From Micrococcaceae bacterium UBA3381 (lineage in GTDB: Bacteria; Actinomycetota; Actinomycetes; Actinomycetales; Micrococcaceae), in contig DEPX01000179.1 in the NCBI GenBank assembly GCA_002358975.1, forward strand, positions 1-11,160: DNA of 11,160 nucleotides. The letters run 5' to 3'. Numbering within the stretch: the stretch's first letter is position 1; each line of letters begins with the position of its first letter. The notes below the pieces were generated by a model. That model saw nothing but the letters and a program-made list of their open reading frames with translations. It searched no databases and was not told the DNA's origin. The translations under genes were made by a program, and so were the position numbers. Of this stretch, positions 1 through 6,613 are shown piece by piece.

Positions 1-722
1 CTGACGTTCTGACTGGCCGCAACGCCCGAGAGAGTATCTCCAGACTGTACCTTGTAGGTATTTTTTGGTGTGCTAGCCGTCGAATCGGAAGCCGTTGAAA
101 CACTAGCCGTGTCTGCACTGCCGGTAAGCTTCAGATTCTGACCGGGATAAATAATCGAGGACATCGATAACCCGTTAGCGCTTAGCAATGTTGGGAGGCT
201 CATGCCGTGTTTTGCTGCAATGGCGGACAAGGTGTCGCCACGCTTGACTGTGTAAGAACTTTCAGACGAACCAGAGCTTTGGGCAATGGAAGATCCATTA
301 CTGCCAGTTGAACCAAGATAAAGCACGTCATCAGGATAAATAGTTGAGGAGACTTTGAGGTTATTCCAGTTCAGCAAGTCTGACAGCGAGACGTCGTGGT
401 CGCGTGCAATTTGGCTGAGAGTGTCACCGGATTTGACCTTATAAGTTGCTGATGAGGTGTTGGCAGCTTGAAAGTTCTTTTGGGTAAAGCGCGCCGGGAG
501 TGCGGCTGCGAGTTGTTCCGGCGTTACGAGGCTAGCTTGCAACTTTGCTTGTGCTGCAGCGATGTTTGTATCTGATGCTGGTTTGGGAGTCAGCGCCGTA
601 CCTGATGCATCAGCCACCGCCGGGGTTGCTGCAGCAGCAGAGCCCAAAGCGAGTAATGGCAGAGCCGATGTGGCAACTGCTGATTTATAAAACCGGGAAG
701 CGCCGGTTGTACGGTCTGTCAT
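1..722 (-). CDS. Exported LysM-repeat peptidoglycan-binding protein, N-terminal part (cut by window edge)
   Basis: A 240-codon open frame on the minus strand runs off the left edge, so the C-terminus (possibly a catalytic domain) is not visible. ATG at 722-720 is preceded by AGAGGA (736-731) with an 8-base spacer, which supports this start. Residues 1-37 form a signal peptide: a short basic n-region (R4, R10, K13), a hydrophobic Ala/Leu stretch (14-32) and a likely cleavage after AVA at 35-37. Three LysM modules follow, at about 93-137, 156-200 and 222 onward, each opening with a YKVxSGDTL-type motif (YTVKRGDTL in the second) and joined by Ser/Thr/Gly-rich linkers. LysM domains bind N-acetylglucosamine-containing glycans, so the protein should sit outside the membrane on the wall. 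It could be a hydrolase, transglycosylase or structural protein. Its leader carries a CUUCCCC RNA element shared with rsmH. Confidence 0.93.
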   Translation of the reverse strand, partial: MTDRTTGASRFYKSAVATSALPLLALGSAAAATPAVADASGTALTPKPASDTNIAAAQAKLQASLVTPEQLAAALPARFTQKNFQAANTSSATYKVKSGDTLSQIARDHDVSLSDLLNWNNLKVSSTIYPDDVLYLGSTGSNGSSIAQSSGSSESSYTVKRGDTLSAIAAKHGMSLPTLLSANGLSMSSIIYPGQNLKLTGSADTASVSTASDSTASTPKNTYKVQSGDTLSGVAASQNV

Positions 723-953
723 TAAACGTATCCTCTTGCGTCAGGCACCTGAGCCAGGGGAAGTTCTCTTGTGCTTTATGTGACAAAAGTAGCGTCGAGG
801 TGTACGTGATGTAAATGTTACATACGTGAATATACATTACTCGTAGGACAAATGTTAAGAGGGCCGATTGATTTCTTGCCAGGTCAGCGTTCAACTGGCA
901 AATTTGTCGGTATCCAAGCGCATAGTCTTGAAAAACTGCGATACGCTGGAAAC
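723..953. other. Divergent intergenic region between the LysM gene and the Rv2175c-like gene
   Basis: If the right-hand gene starts at GTG 954, this is a 231-base divergent control region. It contains the LysM leader with a CUUCCCC hairpin (774-745, minus), TGTGACAA at 779-786 (also found upstream of two other genes here), a perfect palindrome TGTAA-ATG-TTACA at 810-822, an AT-rich TATACAT at 831-837 that could be a -10 element for the right-hand gene, and a perfect inverted repeat TTGCCAG-N12-CTGGCAA at 876-901. I see no convincing -35/-10 pair for either gene. Confidence 0.6.
745..774 (-). promoter_or_regulatory. CUUCCCC leader hairpin of the LysM gene (mraW-RNA-like element)
   Basis: Read on the minus strand, GCAC (774-771) pairs with GTGC (748-745) and GAG (768-766) with CTC (753-751), separated by a 2x2 internal loop and closing a 12-base loop that contains CTTCCCC. 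The 19 bases at 763-745 match the rsmH leader at 7467-7485 in 17 of 19 positions (CTTCCCCTGG, two variable bases, CAGGTGC). The hairpin ends nine bases before the Shine-Dalgarno AGAGGA. The stem is short, so sequence conservation is better evidence than the fold. A lysM-Actino RNA motif has been described from comparative genomics, as I recall; whether this is a member needs a covariance-model search. Confidence 0.6.
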
Positions 954-1316
954 GTGACTGAAACACGCGACATAGAAACATTGGTTGGAACCTGGTTAAC
1001 GCTGCCTCAAACAGCGGACCAGCTTGATGTAATTGTGACCAAAGTTCACAATATGATTAAGGACCGCTATCTGCTCGATATGCGATTGGGCGAAGAAAAT
1101 ATTCGTTACGTACCGGCAGCTTTCTTGACTGAACAAGGAGCACTGAAACCCTTACGTGGCACCATTATGGTGCTTGAAGATGCAGGGTTCGACAGAGAAG
1201 AAATTATTCGCTGGCTTTTTACCGACGATGACTCTCTGCCGGGGCGCCCCATTGACGCCCTGCACGCAGGAAGAAAAACAGAAATTCGACGTCGTGCGCA
1301 AGCTATGGGCTGGTAG
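954..1316 (+). CDS. Rv2175c-family winged-helix DNA-binding protein
   Basis: A 120-residue protein from GTG 954. It resembles the Rv2175c family throughout: WLTLPQTADQLD at 14-25 opens a helix-turn-helix (to about residue 40), RYVPAAFL at 51-58 is the wing and its exit, and the C-terminal block carries EEIIRWLFTDDDSLPGRPIDAL (82-103 in segments) and RRRAQAMGW at 112-120. M. tuberculosis Rv2175c binds DNA and is a substrate of the kinase PknL; its target genes are not defined here. An ATG at 852 would add 34 residues (154 aa), with AGGA only three bases before it. I prefer GTG 954 because family members I remember begin shortly before the WL.LP motif, but its Shine-Dalgarno (GGA, three-base spacer) is weak, so the start is uncertain. 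Its stop lies three bases from the stop of the convergent polyprenyl synthase gene. Confidence 0.88.
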   Translation: MTETRDIETLVGTWLTLPQTADQLDVIVTKVHNMIKDRYLLDMRLGEENIRYVPAAFLTEQGALKPLRGTIMVLEDAGFDREEIIRWLFTDDDSLPGRPIDALHAGRKTEIRRRAQAMGW

Positions 1317-1319
1317 GTA

Positions 1320-2396
1320 CTAGCTGGTGCGTTCTAACAACTGGCTGACCAACTCTGACAGCCCGGCTTTGACCGGAGCCACCACTGGCAGCTGATCTAA
1401 GGCCTGAGACGTATCATCCCAAAGCCGGTGTATCTCGGATTCCACCACTGCACGGGCCCCCGACGAAGCGATTAGCTGCTGAATGTCCTCTACCGTGTAT
1501 TGGCTGGTGGAAGGATGTTTTAAGAAGTTGTTGAGCACATTAGCGTCTTCGGAATCCAGACGGTACAACGCATGAGCGACAAGTTCAGTTCGTTTTCCCT
1601 CAACAAGGTCGTCCCCCGAGGGTTTTCCGGTCAATACCGGATCTCCGAATACACCGAGCAGATCGTCACCTAGTTGAAACGCCATGCCTAGAGGTAGGGA
1701 GAAATCACGATAACCGCTCAGGGTTGTTTCGTCAGCACCGGCTAACAGTCCGCCAAGTTCAAATGGCCATACTGCCGAATAGTGTGCCGACTTATAACGC
1801 AGCACGGTTCGGGCCTGTCTCAATGCGTCAGTCGGATCGTGGGGGATATCGGCCTCTGCGAGTATATCGAGGTATTGGCCCGTCATGACTTCAAAACGCA
1901 TAGCATGAAAAGCATCTCTAGCGGGGGCAGCAAAGGCGGTTGCATCAGCTGTGGTTGAAAATATTTCTTCACTAAGCCCTAATGCGAGATCGCCTGCCAG
2001 AATGCCAGCTGATACACCAAAGTGGGCACTATCTTGTGCCCAACCATTGTTTTCATGTAACTCTTGAAAATTTTTGTGTACAGCCGGTCTGCCGCGACGG
2101 GTATCTGATCGGTCTAGAATATCGTCATGAATTAGCGCAGCAGCTTGGAAGAGTTCTAATGCGACACCGGCATCAATAATTCGAGGATCCTGTGCATCAC
2201 CTCCGGCTCCACGCCAGCCCCACCAAGCTAGCAACGCTCGCAGACGTTTGCCGCCTTTCACGAGTTCTGCAATGGAAGCCACAAGTGGTTCAGACGATTT
2301 AGCGATTTTGCTGGCACGACATCGATAATTGTCCAGCATGTCTTGCATCCGTTCCTGGAGAACAGTTCGGAAATACGCCGTATCCATAGTCGTCAC
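1320..2396 (-). CDS. Trans-isoprenyl (polyprenyl) diphosphate synthase, IdsA/GGPP type
   Basis: Condenses isopentenyl diphosphate with allylic diphosphates to make long prenyl diphosphates in the cytoplasm. From GTG 2396 it has 358 residues. KGGKRLR (48-54) is the diphosphate-binding motif, HDDILDRSD (90-98) the first Asp-rich motif with DDxxD, RYKSAHYS (201-208) the conserved Lys region, and GDDLLGVFGD (243-252) the second Asp-rich motif, followed by TGK and a Lys-Arg segment. Alanines four and five residues before DDILD, rather than aromatics, fit a product longer than FPP, but chain length cannot be read from sequence. I chose GTG 2396 because AGGAG (2411-2407) lies 10 bases upstream; a longer frame reaches back to TTG 2450 and ATG 2429 without a usable Shine-Dalgarno, and ATG 2387 is three codons inside. 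Homologue of M. tuberculosis Rv2173 (idsA2), which also neighbours Rv2175c. Divergent from dinB. Confidence 0.93.
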   Translation of the reverse strand: MTTMDTAYFRTVLQERMQDMLDNYRCRASKIAKSSEPLVASIAELVKGGKRLRALLAWWGWRGAGGDAQDPRIIDAGVALELFQAAALIHDDILDRSDTRRGRPAVHKNFQELHENNGWAQDSAHFGVSAGILAGDLALGLSEEIFSTTADATAFAAPARDAFHAMRFEVMTGQYLDILAEADIPHDPTDALRQARTVLRYKSAHYSAVWPFELGGLLAGADETTLSGYRDFSLPLGMAFQLGDDLLGVFGDPVLTGKPSGDDLVEGKRTELVAHALYRLDSEDANVLNNFLKHPSTSQYTVEDIQQLIASSGARAVVESEIHRLWDDTSQALDQLPVVAPVKAGLSELVSQLLERTS

Positions 2397-2481
2397 AGTC
2401 TTGTTTCTCCTGCCTGCTGAACTAGTCATCCCTATGCGTACGCTCTTCAACCTTACCGGCCTAGGGGCGTAGGATTACTAT

Positions 2482-3756
2482 ATGGTCTTACCGGGTCGAA
2501 ACCAGGCTTCGCGTCCGTCGTGGGCCGATGATTCATGGGAAGCAACGGTCCTTCATATTGATATGGACGCGTTCTTTTTATCTGTGGAATTACTGGATCG
2601 GCCAGAACTGATTGGTAAGGCTGCCGTAGTTGCTGGCAACTCTGGCCGTTCTGTGGTTACCTCTGCTTCTTACGAGGCACGCAAGTATGGGGTTCATTCA
2701 GCTATGCCGGTCTCACAGGCTCTAGCGTTATGCCCCCAAGTGGTTATTGTTGAACCCACCAGAGCCAAGTACAGTCAAGCATCCGAAAAGATAATGGATG
2801 TTTTGCACGGTATCACTCCCTTGGTAGAACAGCTTTCCATTGATGAGGCTTTTCTAGACGTGGCTGGGGCTCGGCGTAGGCTCGGAACTCCGGCACAAAT
2901 AGCTGTGCTAATTAAGGAGAGGGTGCGTCAAGCAACCGGACTGCCCTCGACGGTCGGTGTTGCTGCTACCAAGTCGGTGGCTAAAATCGCTTCAGACCAC
3001 TCAAAACCTGATGGTATAGGTGTGGTCCCTGTAGACCAGACCGCACGATACCTAGCGCCGTTACCGGTAAGCGTGATTTGGGGTGTTGGCCCAAAGTTGC
3101 ACAAACGGCTCACTAATGCAGATATACATACCGTAGGGGACTTGGCAGGTCAGGACCCGACTCGCATGAGACGTTGGTTAGGTGTAGTCGGGCCTCATAT
3201 TGTTGAACTAGCTCGCGGTTACGATCCGCGCACCGTGGAAACTCAACATGAAACAAAATCTGTATCGGTGGAGCACACATTCGAACAAGATATTTCTTGT
3301 ACGCAGCAGCTGGAGAAATATTTATTAGATTTATCTTATGAGTGTTCGCGGCGGTTACGTAATGACGGTTTTGTTGCGTGGGGGCTTAGTGTAAAAGTTA
3401 AAGACTCTGACTTCACGACCAGAACTAAATCACTGTCGTTGAAGGCTCCAGCGACTTCAGGCGCTGTATTTTTCAACCATGCACGGCAGCTGTTTAATAA
3501 CCTGCTTGCTCAACGTCAGCATCCAGTGCGGTTATTGGGTGTACGTGCCGATAAGGTAGCTGAACCTGCTGAGCCGGTACCGACTCAAGATTCACTTTTT
3601 GAGATTGAAGAAACTGAATTACCTCAGAAGGAAAGCCAGGACTGGCACTCTACTGACAAAATTTTAGATGATGTAGCTAAGAAGTTTCCGAGTGCAGCGA
3701 TTAAACCCGCAACACTCTTACGACATGAAAGGCATGAACGGATGTCAGACGGCTAG
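2482..3756 (+). CDS. dinB: DNA polymerase IV (Y-family translesion polymerase)
   Basis: A 424-residue error-prone polymerase that copies past lesions and stalled primer ends. The palm begins with VLHIDMDAFF (23-32; D27 is a metal ligand), then SYEARKYGV and MPVSQAL of the fingers, and LSIDEAFLDV with the catalytic D121/E122. TVGVAATKSVAKIASD and the thumb motif WGVGPKL follow, then the little-finger domain. QDSLF at 369-373 fits the QxxLF beta-clamp-binding consensus, followed by a charged tail of about 50 residues. ATG 2482 has AGGA (2471-2474) seven bases upstream. About 20 residues precede the conserved core, which is usual in actinobacteria. I found no CGAAC-N4-GTTCG LexA box upstream, so nothing shows SOS control. 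CTTACCGG occurs twice around the start (2452-2459, 2487-2494), perhaps by chance. Confidence 0.97.
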   Translation: MVLPGRNQASRPSWADDSWEATVLHIDMDAFFLSVELLDRPELIGKAAVVAGNSGRSVVTSASYEARKYGVHSAMPVSQALALCPQVVIVEPTRAKYSQASEKIMDVLHGITPLVEQLSIDEAFLDVAGARRRLGTPAQIAVLIKERVRQATGLPSTVGVAATKSVAKIASDHSKPDGIGVVPVDQTARYLAPLPVSVIWGVGPKLHKRLTNADIHTVGDLAGQDPTRMRRWLGVVGPHIVELARGYDPRTVETQHETKSVSVEHTFEQDISCTQQLEKYLLDLSYECSRRLRNDGFVAWGLSVKVKDSDFTTRTKSLSLKAPATSGAVFFNHARQLFNNLLAQRQHPVRLLGVRADKVAEPAEPVPTQDSLFEIEETELPQKESQDWHSTDKILDDVAKKFPSAAIKPATLLRHERHERMSDG

Positions 3757-3877
3757 CAGCTGAAATTCAGACTTCACGGTGTGACAATCTCAGCAAACAG
3801 TCAGATAAAAACCTTAGAATAGAGGCAAAGTCAATTTAGGCTTTGAGAAGCTTTTGACAACACATGTGGAGGCAACA
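3757..3877. promoter_or_regulatory. Intergenic region dinB to DUF3040, candidate promoter
   Basis: Contains two small palindromes, CTGAA-A-TTCAG (3760-3770) and TCAC-GGT-GTGA (3774-3784), the second overlapping TGTGACAA (3780-3787), an octamer also seen upstream of the LysM gene and in the mraZ/lppM region. TAGAAT at 3815-3820 is a plausible -10 for the DUF3040 gene, giving a leader of about 50 bases, but no good -35 stands 16-18 bases before it. No U-tract hairpin terminates dinB, so read-through from dinB is possible. Confidence 0.35.
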
Positions 3878-4261
3878 GTGGGTTTATCAGATAGAGAGCA
3901 AGAAGCATTTGCCGAAATCGAATCCCAACTGATTTCCGAGGATCCTAAATTTGCATCTCAGATGCAAATGGGGGCGAAAAGCTCGGCACGTCGATTATCG
4001 ACACGCAATATTGTTTTGGGTGTCTTGACCGCTACAGTCGGTATTGCAGTACTGCTGACAGGGGTAACAATCGATGCTATTTGGTTGGGTATTGTCGGAT
4101 TCGTTGTCATGGGCGCAGGTATATACTTGGCGTCAAAACGAACTACAAAGCCACCAAGTAAGTCCGGTGGTCGAGGCGGATCCGGCCAGCAAACAACAAA
4201 AACAAATCACGGTTTTATGGAAGGACTGGAGTCTCGTTGGGACGAACGCCGGCGCCAGTAA
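3878..4261 (+). CDS. DUF3040 family small membrane protein
   Basis: A 127-residue protein from GTG 3878, preceded by GGAGG (3868-3872) with a five-base spacer, the best Shine-Dalgarno in the window. The frame is open back to TTG 3854, but the family N-terminus (M-x-LS-x-x-EQ) begins at GTG. Residues 1-30 carry the family signature MGLSDREQEAF and EDPKFASQMQ. Two hydrophobic helices follow at about 44-62 and 67-86, then a basic, Gly/Ser/Lys-rich cytoplasmic tail ending ESRWDERRRQ. Biochemical function is unknown. The family is typical of actinobacteria; its M. tuberculosis member Rv2169c lies near mraZ, as here. Transcription ends at the hairpin 39 bases past the stop. Confidence 0.9.
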   Translation: MGLSDREQEAFAEIESQLISEDPKFASQMQMGAKSSARRLSTRNIVLGVLTATVGIAVLLTGVTIDAIWLGIVGFVVMGAGIYLASKRTTKPPSKSGGRGGSGQQTTKTNHGFMEGLESRWDERRRQ

Positions 4262-4299
4262 AGTGTTTTTCCACTCCACTGGCGATTGCCCTTCCACAC

Positions 4300-4330
4300 A
4301 AAAACCCGCAACGCATGTTGCGGGTTTTTT
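4300..4330. terminator. Strong bidirectional rho-independent terminator
   Basis: AAAAACCCGCAAC (4300-4312) pairs perfectly with GTTGCGGGTTTTT (4317-4329), a 13-bp stem around a GCAT loop. The A-tract on one side and T-tract (4325-4330) on the other give a U-run in either direction. It lies between the convergent DUF3040 gene (stop 4261) and the LppM-type gene (stop at 4352) and should end both transcripts. Confidence 0.95.
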
Positions 4331-4351
4331 AGTTCCTCTTGAGAAAACGCG

Positions 4352-6466
4352 TCATTCTTCATCTACTTCATTTTCTGACGGTCCAGACACACCACGATCT
4401 GGTTGGGTTGTAGGCTCTTCGACTTGGTCTTGGTCGTGATTCTGTGTATCGAAAGATTCGTATATTTCCGTACCGACATTTTCCTGAGCAGAAGACCACG
4501 CTGAGGAGCCAGGCTCCAAAGGTAATTCGGTATCGGGGAACGCTTCATGTTGCTCATCTGATCGAACGTTCTGTGGCGTTTCGAGTGTATTTGGAGATGG
4601 GGTCTGCAATGTCTGCTCACTTAGAGCACTCGGCGCAAGTGGCGAGCGAAAGATTTCTGTTTCGGTGAGATCATCTCCTGGGCCTTGCACGTAATATGGT
4701 TTCGTTGAATGATCGTCATTTGTTGATTCCGCTGTCGATCGCACCGCTCGTCTTTTATGCCAAATGATAAGAACGATTAGGCCAAGCACCAGGACCATGA
4801 TCACTGCTGCGAGAGCCCATATCGTCACAATTGTCGGACCACTAGCACTGACATTAAAATCGCCACTGGAACTCTGTAAAACAATTGTGCCATTACTAGA
4901 CGATGTGCCCTCACTTTTACCCTTGTGCATGGCTGGTAAGTCGACTTGAAATACAGCAGTACCTTCAACCCCGCCCGAAGCGAGGCTCCAAACAGGGGAA
5001 AGGTCCACATTGAGATCATATTCAGACCATAATCCTGTTAAAGATTCATGCTCTATAGTCGATGTGTCACTGATTCCTTTAGCCTCAAGATAGTCATTTA
5101 TCTTATTGGTGAGCTCTTGAGCATCATCGGCTTTGAAAGTGGTGGAATATAATGTGGTGTCCGCAGTGCGTTCCATATCATAGGTACCGGAACCCTCCGG
5201 GGGTTGAAACAACTCAGCGACGGTATCTTCGTGGCCGCTCTGGGTTTCGTTATCTACCGCGAACTCAAAGGTTTGCACCATCGTGCCGTCTATATCTAAC
5301 TGCGTCGTAGAAGTTAGAGAGTCTAAGGGCATGCCACGGTTGAGTTTTATATATAGCTCGCCATTACTACGTTGCTGGTCGACAACTTGCCACTGGTCAG
5401 GATAGTCGGTGGCCCCACTCAACTGACGGACATTTTCTGGATCGCAAATAGCATCACAGCTCCAATTGGAACCTACGTATTCAGTTACTACATCTGGGCT
5501 ATCCTCTGGCGTTACTTCGGTAGTTGCAAACGTTGCCTCTTCATTTGCTAACAATATTCGCATTCCGTTTTGAACCGACTCTGCTGAAGAAAACCTCACA
5601 CTAACTTCACGAGGTTCTGGATTGCCTGATTCATGGTTTTCTACGGGACCGGAATCCTCGACAGCACCTGTGACTCCGTCTAAGCCCTCGAGTTGTTCCA
5701 CGCGCTCGGTTACAAACTCATTTTGTATGGCAGTTGCATCCGAAGAAACAAGATAGTCCATTGCGACATTGAACTCACCTGAATCCAAAATTTCGAAATC
5801 TAAATCTATTTCTTCGAATCGACGGTCATCCGTCAAACTAAAATTAATACGGGGTAGCGACGTCGCATTATCTACTTCTTCACCATCGAAAATCACCGAA
5901 GCAGTGCCATTGGAAGTTAGGACCGGCGTATTGCCTGGCACAACTTCGTCTTCAACAAGCGCGTCCGATGCCCAACGCATGAGCTCATCATTATAAAAAT
6001 CTTCTTCGAATTCTACTGACGTAACCAGCTGTTGCTCATCGACTTGCACGTTCATACCGCGCTCGGACTCGGCAATGTCAGAGGCGTCCAGCAAAGATGT
6101 GATTTTATTGCGATAGTCGTCTACATCATCAAATTGCATAATGAACGTCGCTTTATAGCCATCTTCCACTGGCTCAATACCTTCAAAGGTCAGTGCATCG
6201 GGAAGATGAGATTGAAACGATTGCTCGGCCGCATCTAGGCCTCCCGACAGAGTATCTGCATCGCTTTCTGCCATAGTCAATACAAACTGACGTTCACCTG
6301 AATAGCCCTTATCAAGTTCTAATTGTGTATTAACGTCAGCGCCACATGCGGCTAAAAGCAGGGCAGACGTAAGCGCAACGAGCAGCTTCAGAAACCCTGC
6401 TGAACGACTGCTTCGCTTAGGGCACTGCTGGTTTGTAATGGATTGCACAGAAGAACTTTCAGTCAT
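4352..6466 (-). CDS. Large LppM-type lipoprotein with C-terminal membrane anchor and cytoplasmic tail
   Basis: A 704-residue protein. Residues 17-40 form a lipoprotein signal with lipobox LAAC (C41 lipidated). An acidic extracytoplasmic part (42-544) follows, then one membrane helix at about 545-568 with a KRR stop-transfer signal at 571-573, and a Pro/Glu/Ser-rich cytoplasmic tail (574-704). The beginning of the mature part (TQLELDKGYSGE...) resembles the LppM domain; M. tuberculosis LppM (Rv2171, about 227 residues) lies in the same neighbourhood and has been implicated in phagosomal interactions. This protein is three times longer: residues 46-128, about 217-306 and 387-462 look like three copies of one module (beta strands, a helix, then a strand plus a helix ending in N-x-I-x-x-LL/YL). 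A Cys pair (C337, C341) could form a disulphide. ATG 6466 has no visible Shine-Dalgarno; GTG at codon 7 is the nearest alternative. Function unknown. Confidence 0.85.
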   Translation of the reverse strand: MTESSSVQSITNQQCPKRSSRSAGFLKLLVALTSALLLAACGADVNTQLELDKGYSGERQFVLTMAESDADTLSGGLDAAEQSFQSHLPDALTFEGIEPVEDGYKATFIMQFDDVDDYRNKITSLLDASDIAESERGMNVQVDEQQLVTSVEFEEDFYNDELMRWASDALVEDEVVPGNTPVLTSNGTASVIFDGEEVDNATSLPRINFSLTDDRRFEEIDLDFEILDSGEFNVAMDYLVSSDATAIQNEFVTERVEQLEGLDGVTGAVEDSGPVENHESGNPEPREVSVRFSSAESVQNGMRILLANEEATFATTEVTPEDSPDVVTEYVGSNWSCDAICDPENVRQLSGATDYPDQWQVVDQQRSNGELYIKLNRGMPLDSLTSTTQLDIDGTMVQTFEFAVDNETQSGHEDTVAELFQPPEGSGTYDMERTADTTLYSTTFKADDAQELTNKINDYLEAKGISDTSTIEHESLTGLWSEYDLNVDLSPVWSLASGGVEGTAVFQVDLPAMHKGKSEGTSSSNGTIVLQSSSGDFNVSASGPTIVTIWALAAVIMVLVLGLIVLIIWHKRRAVRSTAESTNDDHSTKPYYVQGPGDDLTETEIFRSPLAPSALSEQTLQTPSPNTLETPQNVRSDEQHEAFPDTELPLEPGSSAWSSAQENVGTEIYESFDTQNHDQDQVEEPTTQPDRGVSGPSENEVDEE

Positions 6467-6467
6467 G

Positions 6468-6531
6468 TGGTAGCCGAACCGAGGAATCGAACGGCTTTGC
6501 TCCCAACTATCTTAACTAACGCATACGGCTA
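6468..6531 (-). other. tRNA-like remnant in the lppM leader
   Basis: Read on the minus strand, TAGCCGTA (6531-6524) can pair with TTCGGCTA (6478-6471) at seven of eight positions like an acceptor stem, followed by CCA (6470-6468). Between them lie AGTTGGGAGC, like a D-loop, and GTTCGATTCC, like a T-loop, whose 3' T-stem CCTCGG has only CCG left as partner. At about 63 bases it is 13 short of a tRNA and has no anticodon arm. It may be a decayed tRNA, an attachment-site scar or coincidence. It ends one base before the lppM ATG. Confidence 0.25.
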
Positions 6532-6591
6532 TGCCACCTAGGCGTGTTGCACTAAAGGTTATGCCTCGTAAATAAGATTCCAGCACATTGC

Positions 6592-6613
6592 AATCTAACC
6601 CCACTTTCCTCCA
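6592..6613 (-). promoter_or_regulatory. Second MraZ-box pair and candidate -10, facing lppM
   Basis: On the minus strand, TGGAG (6613-6609), spacer GAAAG and TGGGG (6603-6599) followed by T match the first 16 bases of the mraZ operator at 15 positions. TAGATT (6597-6592) directly follows and could be a -10 element, the same geometry as TGGGG followed by TAAAGT at mraZ. The -35 is poor. It would start an lppM transcript near 6585 with a leader of about 120 bases. Confidence 0.5.

Noticed and set aside
852..953. N-terminal extension of the Rv2175c-like protein from ATG 852
   Set aside because: The 34 residues match nothing I know in the family, the Shine-Dalgarno spacing is only three bases, and the region carries a perfect inverted repeat. 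Kept as an alternative, not as the call.
2451..2481. LexA (SOS) box upstream of dinB
   Set aside because: No CGAAC-N4-GTTCG-type dyad is present; CCTAGG and the CTTACCGG direct repeat do not resemble it.
3854..3859. TTGACA, a consensus -35 hexamer, just before the DUF3040 gene
   Set aside because: The -10 position 17 bases on (near 3877-3882, AGTGGG) is not a -10 and would lie on the start codon.
6468..6531. Functional tRNA gene
   Set aside because: No anticodon arm, broken T-stem and only about 63 bases; recorded only as a tRNA-like remnant.
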